A DNA stretch of 64,000 nt, taken from the NCBI GenBank assembly GCA_047967505.1, contig CM106540.1. One strand, 5' to 3'. Positions 22,301 to 34,300 of this stretch are shown in pieces. The translations under genes and the position numbers were made by a program. Within the stretch, counting starts at the first letter, position 1, and each line of letters begins with the position of its first letter. The DNA comes from Dipteris shenzhenensis. Taxonomy: Eukaryota > Polypodiophyta > Polypodiopsida > Gleicheniales. Under the pieces are notes generated by a model, which worked only from the letters and a program-made list of their open reading frames with translations, was not told the DNA's origin and searched no databases.

Positions 22301-25300
22301 GTGTTCAAGGATCGATTCATGGAACAACGGTCACTATCCTCATCGACAGTGGCTGCTCTCATAACTTCCTAGCTAGTTCTATGGTCGACAAACTTCGGTT
22401 GACCACCAGTCCTAGTCTCGTGGACTATCAGATTAAACTCGCAAATGGAACTACCTTCTTGTGTAACACCAGGATCAAAAACTTGTCTTTTTGCATCCAA
22501 CATTATACGGACAAGTTGAACTTTGACATCATGCCTCTTTCTCGGTACGATGTCATACTCGGACAACAGTGGCTCTACGACTATGATCCATCAATCAGTT
22601 TTCGCAGCCATACTATCCAGTTTGTCCACCAGGAAAAACTTATTGAGCTAACTGGTTCTAGGGACTCTCCTTCAACCCCAGTTGCCTCTGCCCTACAAGT
22701 AAAGAAGTGGGTTCGTAAACGCCAAGTAAAGACTTCACTTCTGTTGGTTACGGCAGTAGAGGAGACACCAACAAAGGATCCTCTTGAATACCTCAACCAA
22801 CCTTTTTTCCAGCCCTACTTGGATATTTTTCCACAGGAATTGCCAAAGCAGTTACCACCTCGACGACCAGTGGATCACCCAATCGAACTTATTCCCGGCA
22901 GTAATCCACCATCGAAACCCCCTATCGGGTTTCTTACACTCAAAATGAAGAAATCCAAAGACAGGTGACCGAACTACTCGACAAAGGTCACATTTGGCCC
23001 AGTTGCAGCCCTTTCGGATCTCCTGTACTACTTATGGAAAAAAAGAATAAGTCAATGCGTCTCTGCATCGACTACCGAGCCCTTAACAAGCTCACTATAA
23101 AAAACAAGTATCCATTGCCTCGCATCGATGACCTCTTCGATCAACTTCTACATGCAACACAATTCTCAAAGATTGATCTTCGTTCAGGTTATCATCAAAT
23201 TTGCATACGAGAAGGCGATGAGTACAAGACAGCTTTTCGAACAAAGTATGGACACTATGAATGTTTGGTTATGCCTTTTGGGTTAAAAAATGCCCCGGCC
23301 ACATTCATGACACTAATGAACGACATCTTCAGGCCTTTTCTCGATAAGTTCGTCATCGTTTACCTCGATGACATCCTCGTTTTCAGCAGATCCCTACATG
23401 AGCACAAACAACATCTTCACCAAGTTTTTGAAGTTCTCTGCGCAAATTCTCTCTACATCAACATTGAGAAGAGTGAGTTCTTCAAGACCCAACTCGAATA
23501 TTTGGGACATGTTATTTCAGCTCAAGGCATCTCTGTGGATCCCAAGAAGGTCGAGGTACGGACGACCTTCTGTATTATCAAGATCGCGTCTGTGTACCAC
23601 ATGACAAGGATGTTCGACGTCTTTTGTTAAAAGAGCATCATGTAGTTCCTTATGCTGCCCATCCAGGCATCAACAAGACTTATAGGTTACTCAGTGCAAC
23701 ATACTACTGGCCTCAGATGAAAAGCGATGTCATCAAAATGGTTACATCTTGCTTATCTTGTCAACAAATGAAAGCAAGCCGACGACTTCCAATAGGACTT
23801 CTTCAGCCTCTTCCAGTTCCAACTGAAAGGTGGGAAAGTATTTCCATGGATTTCATTACAACACTACCACGATCCTCCAGAGGTAACACTCAAATTATGG
23901 TAATTGTTGATCGATTGTCCAAAATGGCACACTTTGTTGCTTGCAAAAGCAGTGCACAGGCTCTGGACATCGCCAAACTCTTCATACAACACATCTTCCG
24001 ACACCATGGATTGCCCAAGAATATCATATCCGACAGAGATCCTAAGTTTACCAGTCACTTTTGGATTTCACTGTTCGAATCTTTGGGTACAACTCTACTG
24101 TTCAGTTCAGCCTACTACCCAGAATCAAATGGCCAGATTGAAAGAGTCAACCAAGTTTTGGAAGAAATGCTTCGACATTATATTTAGTCATGCCTAGCAG
24201 CTTGGGAAGAGTATCCACCACTCCTTGAGTTTGCTTATAATAACTCTTTCCATAGTGCCATCAGCATGACTCCATTCCAAGCAGCTTATGGACACACTCC
24301 GATTGTACCAACGAATTTTGTACTTCAACATCGAGTGGCCCTAGCTGATCAACTGGTTCAAGAAATGCAAGACATTCTACTCCAAGTCAGGGATCATATG
24401 CGAAAAGCAAATGAGTGGTATCAACGGTCTGCCAACAAACATAGACGTCACCTGGAATTTAATACTGGTGACATGGTGCTATTATTTGTAGCCCCACATC
24501 GCTATAAGACGGTTAAGTCGGTGTTTCCTAAGTTGCGACCAAGATACTATGGACCTTTCCGTCAAGAAAAATTCACCTTTAAGTTACAAATTGGAATTAC
24601 CACCATCATGGGGTAAAATCCATTCGACATTTCATATTTCTTGGCTAAAGATGTACATTCCAGGCGATGAAGTAGTTCCTCCTGCAGGTGATTATGTCCC
24701 AGAAATCGAAGACGATTATGTTCTCCTTATTCCTGAGCGTATTTTGGACCATCGACAGCGAGAGACTCGACATCGACTTATCACAGAATTCCTTGTTCTT
24801 TGGCGAGATCTGGACGACTCCGACGCTACTTGGCAATCTGATGAAGACTTACAGCAGTACCCTGACATTTTACAGCAGTATTTTCAGAATTTACCGTGAT
24901 ATTTTCTGCATCAGTTCATTATCTCCACCAGGGTCTTATTTTGAGTGGGAGGGGATGTCATGATTTGTGACGTATTCCTTTCTCTATATCTAGACTTATG
25001 GATGGTTTGATGAATGGATACTTGTGGAAGGGTATGCCCTTTCGACGGGACACTTCCTATGAGGCACAACCCTTCACAAGAGACATTCTATGGAAGAGAC
25101 ACTTCTATTGTAATGTACCCTCTCATCAAGGGTCACACCCTTCACAAGGGGTACACACCTCTTCATGCACATACACTTTGGATTACACACCTTTTCATGT
25201 GTGACTCTTCACTCTCTATATAAGAGAGGCCCAATTGTATGGATGACAGACTACAGATACTACAAACACTCAAGCAATACAAATATTCCTTGTTCTCTGC

Positions 25301-28300
25301 TATTTCAGTCTCCTTTCTGTTCCTTAACACATTTCTAAATATAGTAGAACTAGGATTTCTTACACCTTGTCCATGGCCGACCCACTCCTGCACCCCCCCG
25401 CCATGTCTGTGCCATGTTTCTAGGCCTATTGCAGGCCCTGAACCTGCCTACAAAAGTGTCCAACCAAGATGCCTCTGACCCGGGATTACCCTGCCTGCTT
25501 GCTGCTCCAGATCCGGACCAGATCCAGGCCTTGAAGACCTCACCATCTGTTCCGTACAGGTGTACCATCTGTTGCAGCCTTTGCCCTGCTGGGATGACCT
25601 TGCCCTAATTTTGTGAGGTGCTGCCCATGTGGCAGGCCCCTCTCTCTATTTTCTCGGGACGGATGCCCATGTGGCAGGTCTTGCGGGCACTCCATGGAAT
25701 CCACTCCCAAGCAGTCCTTGCTGTCCTTAACCTTCACAAAGGTCGATGACTCTTTGTTTTCCCACATCTCAATATCAAACATTCTCACTGTGACTTCTTG
25801 GTCTAAATATATGATCTCAGTAACACATGGAGATGTTACCAAGAACAATTCTCAGACTACCACATTAGCCAAAGCTTTTGGCTCAGCATTTGAATCCGAA
25901 TTGGACTCCTTATTCTTTTGATCTGCCTTCTTCATTCTGCAATCCTTCGCAAAATGGCCTAGCTGATCGCAATAGAAGCACTTCTTCTTCTGCTTCTTCG
26001 AAGTGTCCTCTTCATCTCCAGATTTATCCTTCTTGGGCTTGCCACTGCTAGGCTTGTCTTATCCTTTGCCGGCTTTGTCCTTTGCCAACATTGCCTTGTC
26101 GTTGTCGTCTTTTTTATAGAGCTTCTTCCGAGCCTCTTCTTGCAGCAATAAGGGAACCAACTCCTCTAAGGTTAGAGGTTTGGTAACAAAGCTCTTGAAA
26201 CTACGTGGTAGCATTCCAAGTACCATCAAGGCCAACTGGCTTGAGTCTATCTTCTGACCAACCAATGTTAGTTAATCTCTTACCACCTTGACTTTCGTCA
26301 AGTGGTCATGAACCGAATCTCCCTTATCTATATCCATGTTGTAGAGTCACGATCCGGGATGTATTATTTGTCTCATACAGATCCTTCAGAATGGACCATG
26401 CCTCTACTGACGTGTTAGTCATCTAGATATGAGGAATTATCGAGTCCGCCGTTGTCCCTACGATCAAGGCTAGGGCTTGGGTATCTCTATCCTCCTACGC
26501 TTCGAGCTCATCTATATCTACCGGTGCAAGTATCCTCTCCTTGTCATCTAGCACATCCTCAAGCTTTGCCTCCGTTACCGTTGTCAGCTTTCACAATTTT
26601 TGAGCCACTAAATGACTCCAGATCTTCACCTTCAAGATAGGATAATTAGTCCCATTCAGTTTCTCGGACTCTCCAAAGTTAGGGATAGTGGAAGAAGGAA
26701 CTCAACTAGAGGAGGAGGAAGGAAGAGTAGTGGTTGATGAGGCTTCTGCTTCTGAAATCGACATCTCTGCTGTTATACCACACATCATCTTCGAAAACTA
26801 ACACCACCGTGTGTAGACAACTCTTTACACACCTGATTGAATGTGAGTCACCCTCCTTCTCGCAAGGGCACAATCCTCCAATCGTGGAAGTCGATTCCCT
26901 AGAGATTTGAATCAAGGTCGTCCTTCAGCAAAGTCCTTGCCTTTAAGCTCCCACATTTGTGAGCCTCCTATCTGGGCTCTGCTACCATGTTAGAAATTAA
27001 CCAAACAGAGGGTACGCACAGTGGAAGACTGATAGAATAGCCCACGAGCTCACATAGTGGTGGTGTGGGTGTAATCACAAACTTGCTTACTTGATGTGCT
27101 TCCCATGTATGTGCAGCAAATAGACAATGCTCAAGAGAGATATAGGACCAACAAAATATTTTTGTCCAATGGACACAATATAATAGAGGGCCAAAGCCCC
27201 ACCAAACTGTGGCCCTTTGTCCTCACCAAAAGATGCTGTCTTACAACCTCTGAGACACTCCTAGATCCATGAGTCCGCGTGCTCCTTGATGAGCCTATGT
27301 AGACCTTAGTCACCATGTCTGATCCCTAGCACCTTGCTGCCCTGAGTGTCAGCCTAGGTGTGCATCCCTTCTTCAAGCTTTGTCTGCAGTACACATTCAC
27401 TCTTGGTCCTCCTAGATGTAGGCCCAAGTCTGCTGCTCCGCTACTCTAAATCTGTTCCTTGAAGGCTGCCCTCGTGGATGATGAAATGAGGCCTTGGGGC
27501 CTACCTTTTATAAGGCAATCCTGCCCCAAAATAACTGACCCAGGCAAGCCCTTCAACCGACCCAATGAGGGGTCTACTAGCTGACCCAGCAGACCCCCCC
27601 CCCCCCCCCCCCCCCCAATGGACTCATTAAACCGGGCCTTCTGGCCCTTACTACCATGCCGGGGCCCAGCCCCTTGGTCTGCCCATAACCTAGCCTGTTT
27701 GGTTGGCTCCAACCAGCCCTTCCAGCCCTGTCCATGGCCGACCCAGCTCCTGCTCCCCCCGCCATGTTTGCACCATGTTTCCAGGCCTGTTGCAGGCCAC
27801 GAACCTGCCTACAAACCTGTCCAACCAAGGTGCCTCTGACCCGGGATTACCCTGCCTGCTTGCTGCTCCAGATCTGCCTCCTGCCAGGCCAGATCCAGGC
27901 CCTAAAGACCTTGCCATCTGTTCTGTACAGTGGCGCCATCTGTTGCAGCATTTGCCCTGGGATAACCCCACCATATTTGCTGTGAGGTGCTGCCCATGTG
28001 GCAGCCCCCTTTCTCTATTTTCTCTGGGCATTTGCTCATGTGGCAGGTCTTGCCCTAGATCTCCCTCATCAATGCTCTCCTCATTTGGGGGCTTACAGAT
28101 AGGGAGTGACCTTTCCAACAGGGCGATCTGCTGCTCTGCTGAAATGTCAATGCTGAGCTGAGAGCCTAGGTAATTGTCTGGCCTCGTGGACTCCAGTCGA
28201 AGCATAACATAGACCCCCAAACCAAGGTCTCATGAACCTCCTTATTCATTGCTGTGAGAAGCTGACTCATTTGGTTCAATTGATCCTCACCGTGGAGGCC

Positions 28301-31300
28301 AAAAAAATCTCTCTCTAGGGCTCCCTTGACTCCCTCTAGATTGGCTTCCATGCCCTCCCCTCAACCCAATCAGAGCCCCCTGCCTAGGAACACAAATAAT
28401 AACCTGGTGTTTGTGCCATAGAGAGAAAGAGGAAAGGAGGTGGGGGCAGCCCCAACACATTGAACGAGAAAGTGCAAAGGCCTCCCTCGTATTACCTCCT
28501 ATAAATCTGATTGGCGCTTCTTGCATACAAGGCTGAAACCCCCCAAATCCATCTATATGAGACGGCCAACCTTTGCATAATGCCCTCCATGAAAGACCGC
28601 TCCACCATTGATAAGCCTTCTCAAAATCTAAGAGAAGTATTGTGATAGGCTAAGACTCTTTCATGAGCGAAAATTTCTGCCTCCCAAAAGGTGACGATAT
28701 TGTCGAGGATACTCCACTCCTAAACAAAGCATGTCCATATGCCATGGATGATGTCAGATAGGTGAGTCCAAAACTGCAAACACAAGACCTTAGCTATGAT
28801 CTTGTAAGTGGTGTCCCACAAGGTAATTGGTCTCCATTGTCGAATGTCAGATCTATCCTCCCCTTTAGTATCAACCAAACCCATGCTCAACTCAATAGCT
28901 GGAGAAATGAGCTAGAGTTGAAAATCTGCTGAGAAGCTAGCCTAAGGGGGTTGTTAATGAAAAGCTAGCCTAAGGGGGTTGTTAATGAGCTAGAGTAGAA
29001 AATATGCTAAAAAGCTAGCCTAAGGGGGTTGTCAATTTATCCCCCCTCGGGAACTTTTGTGGAGAAAGGGCCTTGAGGCCCTCCAAAAAGCTCCTCATCA
29101 TTGAAAGGGGCCTCTACTTGCCTTCTCATACTCTCAGAGACCACTGCCGGGATATGAACCAAGACTGCCTCCTTGGCTATTAGGATATGAGGGACTCCTC
29201 CTTGGACTCAAACAATTGCCGATAGAAGTCTTTTGTCATCTCCCAAATCTCCTACGGGTTTGGGTGCACTTGAGCACTCGCATCCCGCAGCTACTGAAGA
29301 TACATACCTATTGAGCGAGGGCCAGTGGTCTGAAAAATTGCATGGTCATCGTGTCTCCCTGTTGCACTCAACATGCCTTGGAGGAGTGATAAGAACTCGG
29401 CTTGACGGATCTCCGTGGCTTGAAGGTCTAGCCTAGTGCTCTCATAATGGTTTGAGAACCACTAAGAGGTTGGGTCATGCTCTCTAAGCCAATTGATGGA
29501 AGGTAAATCTCGTCTTAGCTCTCGCTCTCGTGCTTGAAGGGTGAGATCACTAAAGAGGCCGGGCCTAAAGCTCCTCACTGCTCCTCTAGATTGCTTGGCT
29601 TTCCACAATGCCCACCCACGGTCTCCCTGACTTCTTTCAAATCTCCATCACACGGCCTCTTGCAACTCCTCATCCTATAACAAAGCATTAGATATACAGA
29701 TCCCTTCTTTGTGGGAGTCCACAATGCATTTGCTCTAGGTAAAGCACAATCAGGGAGTGGTCCGACATCGTTGTACCTGCCCAAATATCGTGGCTCCCTC
29801 TCTATGGATCACCCAATGTCCAACGTAAAACCTATCGAATTACTCTAGCTGGCCGTCATGCTACCTTTGATGGAAGGAGAAACAGAGATTGCCAAGAATC
29901 TGGAAAACTCGCGTCTCTCCAAGGGTCTTGGCCACTGATTATGAAACATTTCGAGTAGGTACTACTACCTTGCCATTTCTTTTCAACATACCATTCTCTA
30001 TGGTATATCCAGGTGCGCCACTTGGCCATACACACCACCCTACTATGAAACCATGATATTAAGGGATAAAGAACACTAGATGAGGACCGAGGAAGGTTGT
30101 ACTTTGCTCCGCTAGGGCCGGGGTGACATCGGGGAAGCTCAACTAGAGAAGAGCACCCCCTCCTTCTCCCTCTTTTCTCTTATAGATGCTGACCTACTAG
30201 ATGTGATCACGATCTAGCACAAAGCTCGCTTGGATCCAACTCGAACATGATGCCTTGAGGGCATTAGGCCTCCTACTATACGGTCCACTAGGGCGTCATT
30301 CAGAAGGGCCTGGACGGCAGGTTTCACCTGCTGCTTTTCCTTTGGGGAAAATGCAATCTGCACAGCTTGGGGAGTCAAGGGTTCTCCCTTGTGAATCCCT
30401 CTTGCTAGACCAAATGGTCACTAACAAGAATGCATTCCCAGGAATCAAGAAAGCAAAAGCATCAAAACTGAAAGGAAGGCCGGAGGGGAAAAGGGATGAA
30501 ATAAGGAAGAGGTAGTCGGGGGCTGAGGCAGGCTGAATGTCCTGCTGGAGACCTCCAAAGAAAAGAGGGAGAGCCGAGTTGGAAACCAACCAGCAGGACT
30601 ACGAGAATAATGCCTGAAACAAGACCACCACATTTGAGGGAACTCCCCGAACACCAATGCTGCCAGAACAGGGGGGAAAAGACCCTTCAAATGGCTATAA
30701 CAGGGCCAGCCAAGGAGGGTGATTTCAATGAGGAAACCAGCCAAGAAACTATTGCCAAGCAGTGCGCCAGCAGAAAAAGGAGCGGGCGGAGGAGGGGATG
30801 AGATGGAAGGAGAACGGGGCAGGGCCCAAATGGCATGGCAGAAAGGGCAGAAGGGGTGGGAGGAAATAGAAGGCAGTAGGGAGGCACAGAGGCAAACGGA
30901 GGGAAGGATAGTGGGGCCACAAAGATCAGCGGACCAGGGGGGGGGGAGGGTCGGAGCTAGCTAGAGCAGCTTAGGCAGGGCAGTTGATTAGATTATCCAT
31001 GATCCCTCCATCCATGGATATATACATCGCAGCTTTTTGCTTTCCTTCATAGACATAAGGTTATGCCAAGCTAGCCTTTAGGAGGGGAAGGAAAACGTGC
31101 TTCACGGTTGCCCGAAGTCCACGGGAAGTGGCTGAAAAGTGTAGTCAGGTAAAACTTGCTTGCCTCATTGTTATTTTGTTTCGAAGGGTATGACAAATGC
31201 ATAGGCTCCTTTCCTTCACGGTTTCACAAATTTTGGCATTATATGTGCATATCTAGAGATACATGTAGTAGGCAAAGGTCCTACTTAAGTGTGCCCACCT

Positions 31301-34300
31301 AGACCATATTCCTTGCCCCACAACCCTGACATTCTTCCACATCTCGTCTAAAAGAGCCATAAAGACGCTACAAAATGGCAAAGCCAAAGATTAGTATTGC
31401 CTCCACGTAAAACTCCTACCCAATGGGTCGGGAATATGTGTTCCACAGTCCTAGCCTTGCTGTTTACTAAGGAATTCTGTAAAGGCTTTCCGCCGGGACC
31501 ACAAATACCATCATACGCATTCATGAGCCAGGGGATCCACAGGTAACTAGTAGACTATCATAGCTGGTCATTTGATAGCCAAGGTTTATGGGTCTACTCT
31601 TGAGATACACACCAGTGAGCATACTGAGATTGCGGGAATGCAAGCAACTGGGCAGGCAGGTTTCATGAGACAGTGGGACTGTGGTTCATTTTTCACATCC
31701 ACACCTACAAGGACTCCATGGCACTTTCACTCTTCGATTTGGCTCTGGCAGCCACACTTCATGTCTATTTGATTTATTTGAGGGTTCTCATAGGATTTTA
31801 TCCTGATTTCATGTATACTTAATAGAACTTCATTTTCTTGGGAACAAAAAAGAAAAAGAAATTATTGATCTCATCCTTAGTTGGATGAATAATTATGAGT
31901 TGGAGCTGCTTTTCAATTGGCCTTGAATTGACTGAAGTGTACCCAAAACGTTTTAATTACTATCTATTCTTACAGTAATTGTCTAGAGAATATGTGGGGA
32001 AGCTGGTGACTTCTTCCTACACAACAAGTGCTCAAAGATAGTGATTGTACTTTATCGATAATGCAGGCTGTTGATGACCGCACAATTGGACACAATCCAG
32101 AGAGGTTGAGTTTATTGAAAGGTGGAATTGTATACAGCAATATTGTCACGTAAGTGCCTACCTACCATCCTTCTATGATCAAAGACTGTCTCCTCAGATT
32201 TACTTTGGTTAAGCCAGATTTGTTTGGGCCTACTTGTGTTCAATCTTTCTCAAAGCTAAAGAGCTGCCAACAGAGAAATATTCTTTCAATGTATTTCTTT
32301 AGTGACATTATGGCACTCAATATGATCAGAGGTGTACGGATGGAGATGGGAAGATTTTTAATAATTTGGTCCAAACCTATGGAATCGCATGTGGATAGAA
32401 ATTATTGGGATTCCTAGGCCACTGGCGATAGATTAGGGATGCTCCTCAAGGTGTGAGATTGTCTCGTGCTTCTTGTAGTATGCATAAGGTAGAACTAATT
32501 GGTTATTTTGAAATATTGCTCATTAATGGGCAATTACCATAATTTTCTCTCCAACCTTCTGTATTGTTTTGAATTTCTGCCTTTTTGGAGTTGAGTTCTC
32601 TTAGAAGGAAGACTTCCTACATTGTGCATGTATAGGGCATCATGGTTTGCTCGTGTGCGTATAGAGAACAAGGAGGTTTCATGCCTTTAGGAGACAAAGA
32701 TTAAAGAGATGCTGTCTTTGGAGTTGTTCTCATGCTTTTTCCCTCCAATTGTTTTTTTTTTCAGATATTGCTCATGAATAGGATCGGCATGGGTTCTCAC
32801 CATTATTTGCTCTCTGACCTCATGTATTGCTTTGATTTTTATGTCTTTTAGGGGTTCTTTTAGAAGCTAGACCTTCCTACATTGTGTATGTATATGGCAT
32901 TATGGCTTGCTTTTGCTCTCCCAATCTTCTGACTTTAAATTTTTGGGGACATAGGATATTCCATGATTTTGCAAAGATAGCTTTCATGGGTCCACAGGTT
33001 ATGTATGAATGATAGTTTTATAACAAATAGTGCCAGTATTAGAGAATAAAGAGCTTTTATGCCTCTATGACCATTGAGGGGGATCCATTGGTTTGCGGCC
33101 GCTCAAAGTCCCTTTCACCAGCCTTTGAGATGGCTGAGTGCTATCCCTACCCTTATGACTAGCTACCCTTAGGTGCAACAGTGCAGAAAGTTGCTCCTTA
33201 GGCTGTTTTTGCAATGTGGATCGATCTAGTCTTCCTGGACAATTGCTCATATGCCTGCGCTCTTGGCATGCTAACGATGTGTATCTAAAGAAAATAAGAA
33301 ATACTGATGAAACAAGCAGGGAAAAATCTGTAAAGAGAGGAATGATAAAGAGAAAAAAAGAAGTAATAAAAAATTGAAGGCCCTTAGAAGACAGACTTAA
33401 ACTGAAAGGTTAAATAATAGAAAACCTTAAAAGAGAAAGAACTGTAATCTAATAAGAACAGACATAAACTGAAGAACCCACTTGGAGTAGTGGCTTGAAG
33501 GAGAGGGGCCATGGGAACTTCAGTGCTGGAGCATTGAGTGGATTGAAGTTTTTCAAGATCCAAAAGAGGGTTGGCAGCCTGGATCTGGGCCTTCACGAGA
33601 AGCAGCAAAGGGGTGATGAGATGGAGAGGAAGGAAGCAAAATCAGGAAAAAGGGTTTCGGGGCTGGAACAAAGATGTGTCATAATTGGGGAAGGAGATGT
33701 CATCACGGGCTCAGAAGGAAAGCTTGTAGCCACAGTTCAGAGAGAGGGGGTAGGAGACAGCAGAGGGAAGAGGGCCACCCAGGGGGATTGAGCTGTGGCA
33801 TTTGAAACCTAAAAATGCAATGCAAAATTGGCATCACAATTATTGGACAACTTTTGCTAGATGCTAGAAAAAAAATTTATCAAGGCATGTAGGGCATGCA
33901 ATCATGCAGGCAATAAAAGGAGGGATGTTTGTTTTATAAACATTGTTTTGTTTTCTATGGCATGCTATAAGTGCATGAACTATACCTACACCCTTTTTTG
34001 TGTGTGCCTCCTTTATGAATGGAAAATGTAAACAATTTGTATTACTTTTACAATTTGTAATCTTGTCCTGTCTTAGTTGCTATGTTCCTTCTATCAGACA
34101 TCTGCAAGTATCATCTAAGTCTTCTTCAACTCCATGACATTGTATACAGGACAGTCTCTCCCACCTATGCAAATGAAACCCTATGTTCGGGGTGGCTCTC
34201 AAGCACGCTGTTAAGACACAGGGATAAGTAAGTTCGTTCTTTCCTTTAGAAAATACTGGTATTTTGTGATTTTCTATAAATATTTTGATGACTTGAAAGG

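Larger units (their letters stand above)
18609..25364 (+). mobile_element. Ty3/gypsy chromovirus, RNase H deleted
   Basis: A 6756-bp element with 409-bp LTRs at 18609-19017 and 24956-25364, an initiator-Met primer site at 19019-19030 and a polypurine tract GTGGGAGGGGA before 24956. The order is gag, protease, RT, integrase and chromodomain, which places it among the chromoviruses. The flanking CCCTG and CCTTG are a 5-bp duplication with one mismatch, and the uninterrupted sister LTR at 27723 shows the pre-insertion sequence. I count about 15 differences between the LTRs. A frameshift, stops and loss of RNase H make it defective. Confidence 0.9.
17867..28050 (-). mobile_element. Gag-only copia element, minus strand, split by a chromovirus
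   Basis: Both LTRs begin TGTTAGAAATTAACC (17867 and 26988) and are about 1.06 kb. The left one is cut at 18608/25370 by a Ty3/gypsy insertion. The internal region is only about 1.3 kb (25690-26987) and contains a copia-type gag with a zinc knuckle and no protease, integrase or RT. A primer site GCTCTGCTACCA (one base from the initiator-Met complement) lies at 26976-26987, which sets the minus orientation. The layout matches the non-autonomous gag-only LTR elements known in plants as TR-GAG. The exact right end is uncertain. Confidence 0.7.
13903..32066 (+). other. 18.2-kb GC-AG intron of the starch synthase gene
   Basis: It runs from GCAAGC at 13903 to ATGCAG at 32066. It holds two LINE relics, a gag-only copia element and a chromovirus inside that copia's LTR. 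About 12 kb is identified transposon sequence. Exons 4 and 5 on either side are 58 and 83 bp. Confidence 0.85.

Noticed and set aside
25540-28220. Several frames of 100-176 codons in the LTRs at 25370-25690 and 26988-28050
   Set aside because: They lie in LTR sequence on both strands, differ between the two LTR copies and carry no motif.
28905-29035. Three short direct repeats that could suggest a CRISPR-like array
   Set aside because: Only three units, uneven spacing, a plant nuclear context and a LINE relic underneath.
33078-33104. GGATCC and GCGGCCGC sites close together, possible cloning vector
   Set aside because: No vector sequence around them. Surroundings continue as ordinary intron DNA.
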